From assembly GCA_023416995.1 (NCBI GenBank), contig JAEZGI010000024.1, positions 1 to 55,428 on the forward strand: 55,428 nucleotides of DNA, in the 5' to 3' direction. Shown here in pieces: positions 15,231-24,091 of this stretch. The notes under the pieces were generated by a model. It was not told the DNA's origin, ran no database searches, and was given only the letters and a program-made list of their open reading frames with translations. The DNA is from Bacteroidota bacterium. GTDB lineage: Bacteria; Bacteroidota; Bacteroidia; Chitinophagales; Chitinophagaceae. Both the position numbers and the translations under genes were made by a program. Numbering within the stretch: the first letter of the stretch is position 1; each line of letters opens with the position of its first letter.

Positions 15231-16587
15231 TCATGCCCTTGCGGCTGAAAAATTTATAGCGGATGAGGATCGTACAAACTGGCATGATGAAACCTTATGG
15301 TTTGTACGGGAGAAACGTGACCGGGCCGCGCATACTGTTCCCGAGTGGGAAACGCTTCGTGAACTTGCCTCGCGCATTAAGGATCACACATTATCAGCAC
15401 TTGACAGATACCTGGTTGAGTTTGAACAAAAGGCAAAAGCCAATGGCATAATTGTTCACTGGGCAGCCGATGCAGTTGAGCATAACAATATAATTCATGA
15501 CATCATCACTGCTAACGATATTAACCGTATTGTAAAAAGTAAGTCAATGCTTACTGAAGAATGTCACCTCAATGCTTTTTTGCATGGAAGAGGCATCGAG
15601 GTTGTCGACACTGATCTGGGCGAACGAATAGTGCAGTTCCGCAATGAATCACCGAGTCATATTGTTTTGCCTGCCATACATCTGAAAAAGGAAGATGTAA
15701 GTGCAACATTTCATGAACATCTTTCAACCGAAAAGGGAAATAACGATCCTCAATATCTCACTGAAGCTGCGCGCCAGCATTTGCGTGACCGCTTTATACA
15801 ATCGCAGCTGGCAATAACCGGGGTGAATTTTGCGATCGCTGAAACGGGTGGTTTTGTTATTTGTACAAATGAGGGTAATGCTGATATGGGCGCACATTCA
15901 GCAGCTATCCATATTGCCTGTATGGGTATAGAAAAGATTATCCCTCGTGCTGCAGATCTTGGAGTGTTTTTGAGATTGCTTGCGCGAAGCGCTACGGGCC
16001 AGCCTGTCACCACGTACTCAAGCCACTTTCATAAACCGCGCGAAGGTCAGCAATTACATGTTGTGATAGTAGATAACGGACGCACCCGCCAACTGGGGCG
16101 GGCCGATTTCAGGAACTCGTTGAAATGTATTCGTTGTGCGGCTTGTTTTAATACCTGTCCGGTTTACCGCAAAAGCGGCGGTCACAGTTATCATAACGCA
16201 GTTGCAGGTCCCATAGGCGCGATCCTTTCACCAAATATCGATCTTAAAGCCAACGCAGATCTTCCTTTTGCATCAACGCTTTGCGGATCATGCAGTAACG
16301 TGTGCCCTGTGAAGATTGATATACATAACCAGTTGTGGAAGTGGCGGCAGGAGATAGTGGCCTCTGGTCATTCAGCAACAGGCAAAACCATCGCAATGAA
16401 AGGGCTGGCATCGGTGCTGGCAAGACCAGCCTTATATCGCTTTGCCGGAGGACTCGGCAGATGGATGATGCGGCGCTTCCCGGGTATATTTTTATCCAAA
16501 AAATATAACCCCTGGTATAAACAAAGGGAAATGCCCGAAGCACCTGCAACAAGTTTTCGAGACTGGTATCTAAAAAACAGGAAATGA
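15217..16587 (+). CDS. lutB: L-lactate oxidation complex iron-sulfur subunit LutB
   Basis: The 456-residue protein has an N-terminal LUD domain (about 50-280, with a GFVICTNEGNADMGAHS segment) and a ferredoxin-type region with two four-cysteine sets, CIRCAACFNTCPVY (from residue 304) and LCGSCSNVCPVKID (from about 355). These should hold two [4Fe-4S] clusters that pass electrons from lactate. The C-terminal region (GLGRWMMRRFPG) matches LutB. Length is normal. It lies between lutA and lutC with overlaps on both sides. Confidence 0.94.
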   Translation: MAADNHALAAEKFIADEDRTNWHDETLWFVREKRDRAAHTVPEWETLRELASRIKDHTLSALDRYLVEFEQKAKANGIIVHWAADAVEHNNIIHDIITANDINRIVKSKSMLTEECHLNAFLHGRGIEVVDTDLGERIVQFRNESPSHIVLPAIHLKKEDVSATFHEHLSTEKGNNDPQYLTEAARQHLRDRFIQSQLAITGVNFAIAETGGFVICTNEGNADMGAHSAAIHIACMGIEKIIPRAADLGVFLRLLARSATGQPVTTYSSHFHKPREGQQLHVVIVDNGRTRQLGRADFRNSLKCIRCAACFNTCPVYRKSGGHSYHNAVAGPIGAILSPNIDLKANADLPFASTLCGSCSNVCPVKIDIHNQLWKWRQEIVASGHSATGKTIAMKGLASVLARPALYRFAGGLGRWMMRRFPGIFLSKKYNPWYKQREMPEAPATSFRDWYLKNRK

Positions 16588-17210
16588 ACAGCAGAAGCAA
16601 CATATTAAAAGCGATAAGTGAAAACAAACCCTCGCATGCTGCGTTGCCGCAATTACCGCCGGTTGCTGCGCCCGCGGAACGCTTAACCCGGATAAACAGG
16701 TTCACTACCATGCTGGGCAGCATAGGTGGCAAGGTTATCGTATCACCACACCTGGATGTTTTATTTATCGATCGCGCCGCTCTTGTAAGTGACGGTAAAA
16801 AAGTAGTTTCCCTTGTACGGGAGGCAGGCGAGGGGAACGCCATCATTTCTGCCAGGGACACAGCCATTGATCTTGAAGACGTCGATACGGCAATTATTGC
16901 TGCGTCTTTTGGCGTAGCAGAAAATGGTGCGGTCTGGGTCACCGAATCACAATGTATTAACCGACTGCTGCCTTTTATTGCACAACACCTCGTATTGATT
17001 CTGAAAGCTGAAGATCTGTTTTCTGACATGCATGAGGCGTACAGTCATATTGATGTTGCCGCGGAAGGCTATGGTGTTTTTATAGCTGGCCCTTCAAAAA
17101 CGGCAGACATAGAACAATCATTAGTGATAGGTGCGCACGGAGCAAGAACCGCAACTGTTTATCTATTGTGTGATGACCAGACAATACTTTCTCAATTAAA
17201 TAAATCTTGA
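16584..17210 (+). CDS. lutC: L-lactate oxidation complex subunit LutC (LUD domain)
   Basis: The 208-residue LUD-domain protein completes the LutABC system. Family signatures include the short basic N-terminus (NSRSNILKAISENKP), DTAIIAASFGVAENGAVW and the late GPSKTADIEQSLVIGAHG motif, which is characteristic of LutC/YkgG. It overlaps lutB by four bases, and rpiA starts five bases after its stop, so one mRNA probably covers lutA-lutB-lutC-rpiA. Confidence 0.92.
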   Translation: MNSRSNILKAISENKPSHAALPQLPPVAAPAERLTRINRFTTMLGSIGGKVIVSPHLDVLFIDRAALVSDGKKVVSLVREAGEGNAIISARDTAIDLEDVDTAIIAASFGVAENGAVWVTESQCINRLLPFIAQHLVLILKAEDLFSDMHEAYSHIDVAAEGYGVFIAGPSKTADIEQSLVIGAHGARTATVYLLCDDQTILSQLNKS

Positions 17211-17215
17211 TTAGT

Positions 17216-17890
17216 ATGGATTCGAAAAGGATTGCAGCAGAACAGGCAGCAACGTATGCAAAAAACGGAATGGTAGTAGGACTTGGTACCGGTTCCACAG
17301 TTTATTATGCTATTCAAAAATTAGGTGAACTGGTTAAAAACGGGCTGCAGATCGTAACCGTTTCAAGTTCCCTGCAATCAGAAAAAATAGCATCAGAGCT
17401 TAATATTCCGGTAACAGGCTTTGATGAAATTGGCAAAATTGATTTGTACATCGATGGCGCAGATGAGGTTGATGCTAACCATTTTTTGATAAAGGGTGGT
17501 GGCGGAGCGCTGTTGCGTGAAAAGATCCTGGCTTTTAACAGCAAACGTTATGTGGTGGTGGTCGATGAATCCAAACTGGTGCAACAATTGGGGAAGTTTC
17601 CTTTGCCCGTAGAGATCGTGCAGTTTGCGGTCCCTTTTACACTTCAACACCTGCGGGATCTTGGCGCCGAAGTAAAACTCCGTCAAAAAGACGGCACTAC
17701 TTATATTACTGACAATGGAAACCTGATTGCAGACTGTTCTTTTCAGGCCATTCCTGACCCGGCAGCGCTTAACCAATATCTGCATCAGATTCCAGGTGTA
17801 GTGGAGACAGGAATCTTTCTCAACAGCGTAGTTTCCGAGGTATTGGTTGGAAAAAAAGACGGATCTGTGGAATTGCATCCTACGGTATAA
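17216..17890 (+). CDS. rpiA: Ribose-5-phosphate isomerase A
   Basis: The 224-residue enzyme interconverts ribose 5-phosphate and ribulose 5-phosphate in the pentose phosphate pathway. All RpiA motifs are present: GLGTGSTVYYAI (phosphate loop), DGADEVD with the catalytic Asp, KGGGGALLREK, and the C-terminal region PGVVETGIF. Start ATG 17216 (MDSKRIAAEQ) is preferred to an in-frame TTG at 17207 that overlaps lutC. It is last in the lutABC operon, an unusual place for this housekeeping gene. Confidence 0.95.
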   Translation: MDSKRIAAEQAATYAKNGMVVGLGTGSTVYYAIQKLGELVKNGLQIVTVSSSLQSEKIASELNIPVTGFDEIGKIDLYIDGADEVDANHFLIKGGGGALLREKILAFNSKRYVVVVDESKLVQQLGKFPLPVEIVQFAVPFTLQHLRDLGAEVKLRQKDGTTYITDNGNLIADCSFQAIPDPAALNQYLHQIPGVVETGIFLNSVVSEVLVGKKDGSVELHPTV

Positions 17891-17919
17891 CGGGATTCTG
17901 CGGCACTGGTTTTTTAGGG

Positions 17920-17947
17920 TTTGATGCAGTAACAGAATCTATCTTTG
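17920..17947 (+). promoter_or_regulatory. Promoter of the MFS transporter gene
   Basis: TTTG (17920-17923), a 16-base spacer and TATCTTTG (17940-17947), a perfect TAnnTTTG. The start would be near 17953, giving a leader of about 40 bases. Confidence 0.6.
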
Positions 17948-17992
17948 TATGCAGTACGATTGCTGCCACCTAAATGAATCAATCCAGCGATC

Positions 17993-19153
17993 ATGAATCT
18001 CTCCATGTATTTCCCAACGCAACGCTATTACCGGGTAGGGGTAAGTGTGTTCTTTTTTTTACAGGGTCTAACATTTTCAACCTGGGCGAGCCGTATTCCA
18101 GATATCAAAAGTCTATTGCAACTAACCGATGCGGGGCTGGGTGCCGTTTTATTTGCATTGCCCGTAGGGCAATTTTCTGCGATGGCACTGTCAGGATACC
18201 TGGTAAGTCGGTTCGGCAGTAAAAAAACACTGACAGCAGCAGCCTTGTTATATCCGGCGGGTCTTGTATTACTGGGCACGGTAACTACTGTATGGCAGCT
18301 TGCAGCCGGGTTATTCTTTTTTGGGATCTGTGGTAATCTAAGTAACATCTCTGTAAACACACAGGGGGTAGGGGTAGAAAGATTATACCGCCGGAGTATC
18401 ATGGCTTCTTTCCACGGTTTATGGAGCCTGGCCGGTTTTATAGGTGGATTAATCAGTTCTTTTATGGTAGCGGACCATATATCTCCATTCACACATTTTT
18501 GTATTATTTACCTGATCACCTTTGTTTTGATGTTGCTGGCGCGACCATATATTCTTCCGCGCGATGCAAATCATGGAAAAGCGGCGGGAGGAAAACTATT
18601 CGTAAAACCGGATAGCTATATAATCAAACTCGGTTTCATAGCATTTGCCAGTATGATCTGTGAAGGTACCATGTTTGACTGGAGCGGAATCTATTTTGAA
18701 ACGGTTGTTCATGCCCCGGTAGAGCTTACAAGAATGGGTTTTGTCGCTTTTATGACAACGATGTCGGGCGGAAGATTTGCAGCAGACTGGCTCGTTACAA
18801 AATTTGGTGTTAAACGCATATTGCAAACCAGCGGAGTGGTAATTGTAACAGGTATGTCACTGGCAGTGGCAATACCTGATATCACATTTGCAACTGTTGG
18901 CTTTCTGTTAATCGGACTTGGGGTGTCTTCAGTTGTTCCCCTGGCTTATAGCCTGGCCGGTAAATCTACAACCATGGTACCGGGTCTGGCGCTGGCGGCA
19001 GTTTCATCAATAGGCTTTCTTGGTTTCCTGCTCGGACCACCGCTCATTGGTTTTATAGCAGAAGTTCTTAGCCTGAGGTGGTCCTTTATATTGGTTGCGT
19101 TGCTTGGCCTGGGAACCACTTTGCTTGCCGGGAAAATTAAAATGCGGTCATAA
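17993..19153 (+). CDS. MFS transporter, YbjJ-like
   Basis: The 386-residue inner-membrane protein has about twelve hydrophobic segments, the usual 6+6 arrangement of the major facilitator superfamily. The early WASRIPDIK motif, GLGAVLFALPVGQF and HGLWSLAGFIGG resemble the YbjJ group of MFS proteins. A cytoplasmic loop near residues 185-200 (RDANHGKAAGGK) separates the halves. The substrate is unknown; relatives are annotated as sugar or drug exporters without firm proof. It has its own promoter and converges on the next gene with a 12-base gap. Confidence 0.87.
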   Translation: MNLSMYFPTQRYYRVGVSVFFFLQGLTFSTWASRIPDIKSLLQLTDAGLGAVLFALPVGQFSAMALSGYLVSRFGSKKTLTAAALLYPAGLVLLGTVTTVWQLAAGLFFFGICGNLSNISVNTQGVGVERLYRRSIMASFHGLWSLAGFIGGLISSFMVADHISPFTHFCIIYLITFVLMLLARPYILPRDANHGKAAGGKLFVKPDSYIIKLGFIAFASMICEGTMFDWSGIYFETVVHAPVELTRMGFVAFMTTMSGGRFAADWLVTKFGVKRILQTSGVVIVTGMSLAVAIPDITFATVGFLLIGLGVSSVVPLAYSLAGKSTTMVPGLALAAVSSIGFLGFLLGPPLIGFIAEVLSLRWSFILVALLGLGTTLLAGKIKMRS

Positions 19154-19165
19154 AAAACGATGTAT

Positions 19166-19996
19166 TTATTTGAAGATCTTTCCAAAAAAGGCTTTCATAT
19201 CGTTCCATGATGCTGTATCCGCTGCTGCATTATACGCGATTGGCATTCCAAACTGTTTGGCGTTTTCATCTGCTGCAGGATTTGTGAAAGCATGGGTGGC
19301 ATTTGGGTAAGATTTGAATGTGTAATCCGCATTTACCGAGTCCATCGATTTTTTGAATTGAGCAACTTCCGGTTCGGGTACAAAGCTGTCTGCTTCACCG
19401 TGACAGACCAATACACTTGCCTTTAAACGATCTTTTTGTGGAGCGATACCGGCAAGTCCACCGTGAAAACTCACAACTCCTTTGAAATTTTCACCAAGTT
19501 TAGCTGCAGTCAGCACCATTGACCCACCAAAACAATATCCAATCGCAGCCAGTTTATTGGTATCGACCTGGCCATATTCTTTAAGTTTTGCGAGCGCTGC
19601 ATCAATTCTCGACTTAACCAGTGCCGGGTCCTTATAAAAGGGCCCAGCCATTGCTGCTGCTTCCTGCGGGTTTGCCGCATTTGACCCATTGCCATAAAAG
19701 TCAACCGCCATCGCTATATAACCCAGCTTCGCCAGCTCCCGGGCGCGCGTTTTTGTATAATCATTCACACCCCACCATTCCGGTACAACGAGAACCGCCG
19801 GGCGTTTCTCAGTTGATGCACCATCATAAACAACAAATCCGTTCAGCGTGGTGGTATCACTGTTATAGGTCACGTTTTCTTCTTTTAAGCTGGCAGCTTC
19901 GTTTGGAGTGCCACTGGATTTCTCCTGCTCAGGTGCCTCGCCACATGATGCAAAAGCCATAATTAAAATGGCAAGACACAGTAAAGTTTGTTTCAT
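19166..19996 (-). CDS. Dienelactone-hydrolase-family lipoprotein
   Basis: The 276-residue protein carries a lipoprotein signal with Cys18 in MAFASCGE, so it is probably attached to an outer or inner membrane. The alpha/beta-hydrolase domain has the Cys nucleophile Cys155 in GYCFGGSM (the DLH hallmark), Asp203 in HGEADSF and His235 in THAFTNP. VPEWWGVNDYTKTRARELA is the usual N-terminal DLH segment. Related enzymes open lactones or esters; membrane anchoring is common in Bacteroidota copies. The natural substrate is not known. Confidence 0.9.
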   Translation of the reverse strand: MKQTLLCLAILIMAFASCGEAPEQEKSSGTPNEAASLKEENVTYNSDTTTLNGFVVYDGASTEKRPAVLVVPEWWGVNDYTKTRARELAKLGYIAMAVDFYGNGSNAANPQEAAAMAGPFYKDPALVKSRIDAALAKLKEYGQVDTNKLAAIGYCFGGSMVLTAAKLGENFKGVVSFHGGLAGIAPQKDRLKASVLVCHGEADSFVPEPEVAQFKKSMDSVNADYTFKSYPNATHAFTNPAADENAKQFGMPIAYNAAADTASWNDMKAFFGKIFK

Positions 19997-20110
19997 GTAA
20001 ATGTTTTGAAATTGAACAATGATTGAAATACAAAGTTCAGTATTTCACATAAAAAACACCTGGGCCATCAACGGGAGTTGATAAAAAAAGGAAAATAAAT
20101 TGCAGTTACT

Positions 20111-20665
20111 TTATGACCTTTTACGAGTGGCCTTAACGATTTCGATATTACGTTTAAGTTCGGACCATCTGTCCTGGAAGGTTGAAAGGCAATTATCGCC
20201 GGCATTTCGATATCCATACTGAGCGGGCTTTCGACCATAGGTTACATATTGACGAAGTGCCCTGTTCTCAAGAAAAAACACCTCACCACTTTGAATCTCA
20301 TCTATAAACTCTGCTGCATTAGGCGCCTGGATTTTTTCCATGCAGATCAATTCGTTCCGATCAACATAATAAACTTCTGTTATCTCAGAGTTGCCATAAA
20401 GGTACCGGACCTGGAAAACTATCACCCGGTCGTTCTCGGTGGTATAATGCCAGGTCTCTTTGATTACTTCATTGTTACGCAGAATTCTTTCTGCATAAAA
20501 CATCGTATTGGAATGGAACAACAGGCTGTCAGCCTTTTCTACCATCTCATCTATCTTCGACTTCCAATCCCTGTACTGCGCATTTGCCCTGGTGCCATAC
20601 AACATACAAACCGTTGCAAACACCGTTATCACTGACCATTTCGCGATGGATTTCCGCTCACTCAT
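20111..20665 (-). CDS. Exported protein of unknown function
   Basis: The 184-residue protein has an N-terminal signal segment (SVITVFATVCMLYG...RANAQ) and a mature part of mixed strands and helices with YYVDRNELICMEKIQ and YGRKPAQYGYRNAGD. I do not recognise a named domain. It lies between a DLH lipoprotein and a LolA-like gene, all on the minus strand, but a strong terminator upstream separates it from the LolA-like gene. Start ATG 20665 gives the signal peptide. Confidence 0.7.
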   Translation of the reverse strand: MSERKSIAKWSVITVFATVCMLYGTRANAQYRDWKSKIDEMVEKADSLLFHSNTMFYAERILRNNEVIKETWHYTTENDRVIVFQVRYLYGNSEITEVYYVDRNELICMEKIQAPNAAEFIDEIQSGEVFFLENRALRQYVTYGRKPAQYGYRNAGDNCLSTFQDRWSELKRNIEIVKATRKRS

Positions 20666-20690
20666 ATTACTAATATAAGCTTATCCGGGC

Positions 20691-20719
20691 AAAAAAAAGC
20701 CGGAACTGTTGGTTCCGGC
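20691..20719 (-). terminator. Terminator of the LolA-like gene
   Basis: Read on the minus strand, GCCGGAAC (20719-20712) pairs with GTTCCGGC (20706-20699) and is followed by eight T residues (20698-20691). Confidence 0.92.
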
Positions 20720-20729
20720 GGATAAATTA

Positions 20730-21440
20730 TCAGGATTTCGGCATTTCGAAAATCTGCGGGTCAATCTGTTTATTTATTTCAACTTTTTTCACTGTTGTCT
20801 CCATGGTGAAACCTCCAAAATCTACAGCCATCGCCCAGGGCATTACAAATCCAAAATCTGTTTTCTTATAGTCAGAAAAACTTGTGGTGATCTCTACATC
20901 CTGTCCCTGCATATTTGCTTTAGTAATTGCTTTTGTAATGTAGTAGGTGTTGCCATCCACAAAATAGGTTGCTTCGGTTCCATTATTTACCACTTTCAGC
21001 TTATGGTTATTACCGTCTTTACCGGCGTATTCCACCTTTGTACCTTTTTCAGCATAATTAAACAAAGGTCCGCCTGCATAGATCTGTCCCTTGCTTGCTT
21101 TAAATTGTTCCTCCGGTAAAGGCTGTGCATCGGTAGCGCCGGTCATTGGGTTGATGCTCCAGCCACCTTTGTCGGTCAGCACCTGTACAATTTTTTGTCC
21201 GCCCATATCAATTTCGGCCTTAAAACCTTTTCCATCCACTATATAAGTGGTGCTTGGCGCTTCATTGCCCATCACGTTCATAGTGGCTTCCTGGTAAATG
21301 GATTTTATCTGGCTGATCTTGTCCTTCCCACCCAGCGCCTCAATATGCTTGTTCACAATCTCATCAGCTGTTTGCGCCACCAAAACCGCAGAACCCAACA
21401 GCGCAGCTATACCGGTTAAGCAATACTTAATCTTTTTCAT
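20730..21440 (-). CDS. Exported LolA-like (outer-membrane-lipoprotein-sorting fold) protein
   Basis: The 236-residue protein has a signal peptide (AALLGSAVLVAQ) followed by TADEIVNKHIEALGGKDKI, the usual N-terminal helix of Bacteroidota proteins with a LolA-like half barrel. The rest alternates beta strands (YIVDGKGFKAEIDMGG; GWSINPMTGATDAQPLP; DVEITTSFSDYKKTDFG). LolA-like barrels bind lipids or lipoproteins in the periplasm. True LolA carries outer-membrane lipoproteins, but this branch has no proven cargo. A promoter lies at 21463-21496 and a terminator at 20691-20719. Confidence 0.8.
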   Translation of the reverse strand: MKKIKYCLTGIAALLGSAVLVAQTADEIVNKHIEALGGKDKISQIKSIYQEATMNVMGNEAPSTTYIVDGKGFKAEIDMGGQKIVQVLTDKGGWSINPMTGATDAQPLPEEQFKASKGQIYAGGPLFNYAEKGTKVEYAGKDGNNHKLKVVNNGTEATYFVDGNTYYITKAITKANMQGQDVEITTSFSDYKKTDFGFVMPWAMAVDFGGFTMETTVKKVEINKQIDPQIFEMPKS

Positions 21441-21462
21441 GTAGTTGTTTTTATGTGATTAT

Positions 21463-21496
21463 CAAATTTAATAGTCCTTATTCAATTCATTCAAAA
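21463..21496 (-). promoter_or_regulatory. Promoter of the LolA-like gene
   Basis: On the minus strand TTTTG (21496-21492), 21 bases, then TAAATTTG (21470-21463), an exact TAnnTTTG. The start would be near 21456, 16 bases before ATG 21440. Confidence 0.55.
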
Positions 21497-21705
21497 TATT
21501 CCGCAAACGGCGTCAATCTAAATCAAATCCTGTTCCGGGAATCGTAGGTTTCCCCGCGAAAAATTCCGTATTCCGGATTTTGTTCCGGATCTGGGAATTT
21601 GGTTGAGACATATAATTTTATAAAAAGTTGTTTATCAATTAATTATAAACCGGCATTCCCCTTGAATTAACTGGCATATCTGTAAAATAATTGAAAAATA
21701 ACTTT

Positions 21706-23019
21706 ATGAAAACTCTTATCACCCGCCTCTTCACCCTGATCTTCATCATCAGCGCTTTGTCTGCAGACGCTCAGGTTACTTACAACATCACCAGTAGTCA
21801 AACCTGGTCAAACAACAGCGCAAACAACCAGATTCCTAATCCCTGTTTTGATTGTATTATCAATCTGGCAGATGGTGCGGTTCTGACCGTTGAAAAAAAC
21901 GTAACGTTTTCAGGTGTAAACTTTACAGGTGGCAAACTTGTATTTGAAAGCCGTGAATTGATGCTTTGGGGAGACGCAACAAAAAAGAACCGTTTTAACC
22001 GTGTTAATATGGTATTCAATGGTGCCTCTAAGTTTACTGCAAACGGACCGTTGATTTTGAATAATTCAACCTTAACTTTCAATAACACATCAAATATGTT
22101 GGTTAACCACCCAATGGATGCCAGTTCAAGCAGGTTGTTTTTCAACAGCAATGCTTATTTTCTTGGCCAGGGTGAAGTAACACTTACCAACAGTCAAATG
22201 ATTGCAGGTGACGGATTGCTGACCAGCAAGGCATATATCAATATGAACGGTCCAAGACTGGTTCTCCAGGATGTGACATCAGGTATCAGTGTGGCAAACT
22301 CTAATAATTATTACGCAAACTGGAGCCCATATTATTCAGTACCTGCAGGCCGGTCTATATCTACAACCAATAACAAACTTAATTGCGGAATTGCCGGTAA
22401 AAATCAGTGTACATCACAGTTTGTTTATGGCCCAATTGCTGCTACTTCAGCGGGTCTTGCATCTCACCTGATATTGCCGGTAGTTATCTCAAACTTCAAT
22501 GCAATCATTACAACCGGTAAAGTAAATCTTCACTGGTCAACACAACAGGAGTCAAACAGTTCACATTTCCTGGTAGAACGTAGTAACGATGGTAGCAACT
22601 GGAACACAGTAGTATCTATCAAAGCAGCAGGTAACAGTTCATCAGTAGTAAATTATAGCGCAAGCGATGTTGCACCGGTTAATGGTGTTGCGCATTACCG
22701 TCTTAAAATGGTTGACCAGGATGGTAAATTTGCTTACTCTGCAACCAGATCAGTGCGCACGAATAGTACAGCAGCAATGAAGGTTTATCCTAATCCTGCG
22801 GTTGAGCGTATCAATATCACACTGGATCCCAAAGCCGGAAAAACGACGATCAAATTATTCAGCCAGGCTGGCCAGTTGATGATAGCTAACACAGTTCCGG
22901 CAAATTCTACGCTCACAACTCTTTCCGTACAAGGATATACTAATGGTAACTACATTCTTACGGTAACAGATGAAACCGGAAATACAGTAAGCACAAAAGT
23001 GCTGGTTCAACGTAACTAA
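21706..23019 (+). CDS. Secreted beta-helix-like protein with T9SS sorting domain
   Basis: The 437-residue protein begins with a signal peptide ending at SADAQ. Residues about 30-190 form short repeated strands rich in Asn, Thr and Val (for example NRVNMVFNGASKFT and NGPLILNNSTLTF), typical of a right-handed beta helix. A fibronectin-like module (about 260-345; FNAIITTGKVNLHWST, SSHFLVERSNDG) and a T9SS type A domain (MKVYPNPAVERINI to the end) follow. It should be secreted by T9SS and placed on the cell surface. No catalytic residues are evident, so an adhesin or matrix role is more likely than an enzyme. Start ATG 21706 is preferred to TTG 21691. Confidence 0.88.
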   Translation: MKTLITRLFTLIFIISALSADAQVTYNITSSQTWSNNSANNQIPNPCFDCIINLADGAVLTVEKNVTFSGVNFTGGKLVFESRELMLWGDATKKNRFNRVNMVFNGASKFTANGPLILNNSTLTFNNTSNMLVNHPMDASSSRLFFNSNAYFLGQGEVTLTNSQMIAGDGLLTSKAYINMNGPRLVLQDVTSGISVANSNNYYANWSPYYSVPAGRSISTTNNKLNCGIAGKNQCTSQFVYGPIAATSAGLASHLILPVVISNFNAIITTGKVNLHWSTQQESNSSHFLVERSNDGSNWNTVVSIKAAGNSSSVVNYSASDVAPVNGVAHYRLKMVDQDGKFAYSATRSVRTNSTAAMKVYPNPAVERINITLDPKAGKTTIKLFSQAGQLMIANTVPANSTLTTLSVQGYTNGNYILTVTDETGNTVSTKVLVQRN

Positions 23020-23051
23020 GAAGTACTTTTCAATTACAGATACAGATCAAG

Positions 23052-23097
23052 GGCACGGATCAACACAGATAACAATGTGATGATCCGTGTCTTTGTT
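23052..23097 (+). terminator. Terminator between the T9SS gene and dgoK
   Basis: GGCACGGATCA (23052-23062) pairs with TGATCCGTGTC (23081-23091) over eleven bases with one G-U pair, and the loop holds a further CACA/TGTG stem. A T-rich stretch (TTTGTTT) follows. Confidence 0.75.
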
Positions 23098-23131
23098 TAT
23101 ATTTCACAGGAAGATTATCTTCCGTTTTGTT

Positions 23132-24091
23132 ATGGATAAGTTTTTCAGTTGTGATTGGGGTACGAGTAATTTCAGGTTAAGACTTGTGGATGGTGAAACC
23201 ATGCAGGTGTTAGCTTCAATTGAAACGGCCGACGGCATTGCATCGACCTTTACTGCCTGGCAGCGTTCGGGTTCCAGACGCGAGGACTTTTACGGCAACA
23301 TTTTGCACCAGGCGTTGGAGGAACTGGCAAAAACAGCCGGGATTAATAAAAAAAATGTCCCGGTGATAATTTCCGGGATGGCTTCATCTTCACTTGGACT
23401 CATTGAACTTCCCTATACAACGCTACCCATTGACCAGAAAGGGTTTTCGCAAGTGGTAGTAACGATAAAAGAACTGCCAAACGTTTATATCATACCGGGT
23501 GTGCGTAGTGCCAATGATGTAATGCGTGGCGAAGAAACCCAGTGGATGGGGTTAATGCAGGATCAGCGATTTGCAAGTGCAGAAAGCCTTTTATGCATAC
23601 TTCCAGGTACACATAGTAAACATATTATAGTTGAAAACGGTACCCTTGTTCATTTTCACACCTATATGACAGGAGAGTTTTTCCAGGTGCTTTCTAACCA
23701 TTCTGTGCTTAAAAACAGTATCGGTTTGGAAAAATCGATGCAAACCCAGGAACAACAGGTTGCGTTTGCAGAAGGTGTACGCGCTTCCGCGAGGGGCTCC
23801 TTATTGAACCAGGCATTTATGGTCAGGACCAACCAGTTACTTGGCCGGTTCAGCAGCGATGCGAATGGCTTTTTCCTGAGCGGACTCCTTATAGGATCAG
23901 AGCTGCAGCACCTGGATGCACCGGAAATTGTAATCGCAGCAAAGAAAGATCTTGCCACGCTGTATCAAATTGCATTACACACCCTTTCATATAATGGAAG
24001 GGTGCATTTAGTAACCGGGGATGAATTTGACAACGCAATAATCAAAGGACAATTTGTTATTTTTAATCGTAATACCAGCATAGATGAATAA
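23132..24091 (+). CDS. dgoK: 2-dehydro-3-deoxygalactonokinase (KDGal/KDG kinase)
   Basis: The 319-residue enzyme phosphorylates 2-keto-3-deoxygalactonate (possibly also ketodeoxygluconate) at O6. DgoK signatures are the start FFSCDWGTSNFRLRLVDG (ATP-binding fold), VIISGMASSSLGLIELPY, RGEETQWMGL, LPGTHSKHI and HTYMTGEFFQVLSNHS. Length is normal. ATG 23132 is used because the conserved DWGTSN segment follows at once; a longer frame from 23087 overlaps the terminator region. It overlaps the aldolase gene by eight bases, and the two catalyse successive steps. Confidence 0.93.
   Translation: MDKFFSCDWGTSNFRLRLVDGETMQVLASIETADGIASTFTAWQRSGSRREDFYGNILHQALEELAKTAGINKKNVPVIISGMASSSLGLIELPYTTLPIDQKGFSQVVVTIKELPNVYIIPGVRSANDVMRGEETQWMGLMQDQRFASAESLLCILPGTHSKHIIVENGTLVHFHTYMTGEFFQVLSNHSVLKNSIGLEKSMQTQEQQVAFAEGVRASARGSLLNQAFMVRTNQLLGRFSSDANGFFLSGLLIGSELQHLDAPEIVIAAKKDLATLYQIALHTLSYNGRVHLVTGDEFDNAIIKGQFVIFNRNTSIDE

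Noticed and set aside
16244..17029. Long open frame of 261 codons on the minus strand opposite lutB/lutC
   Set aside because: It lies wholly antisense to clear genes with strong family motifs, and its protein has a composition typical of a reverse-frame shadow.
20067..20082. Hairpin ATCAAC/GTTGAT as terminator of the gene at 20111
   Set aside because: The stem is only six pairs and the T-run is on the wrong side for that strand; too weak to call.
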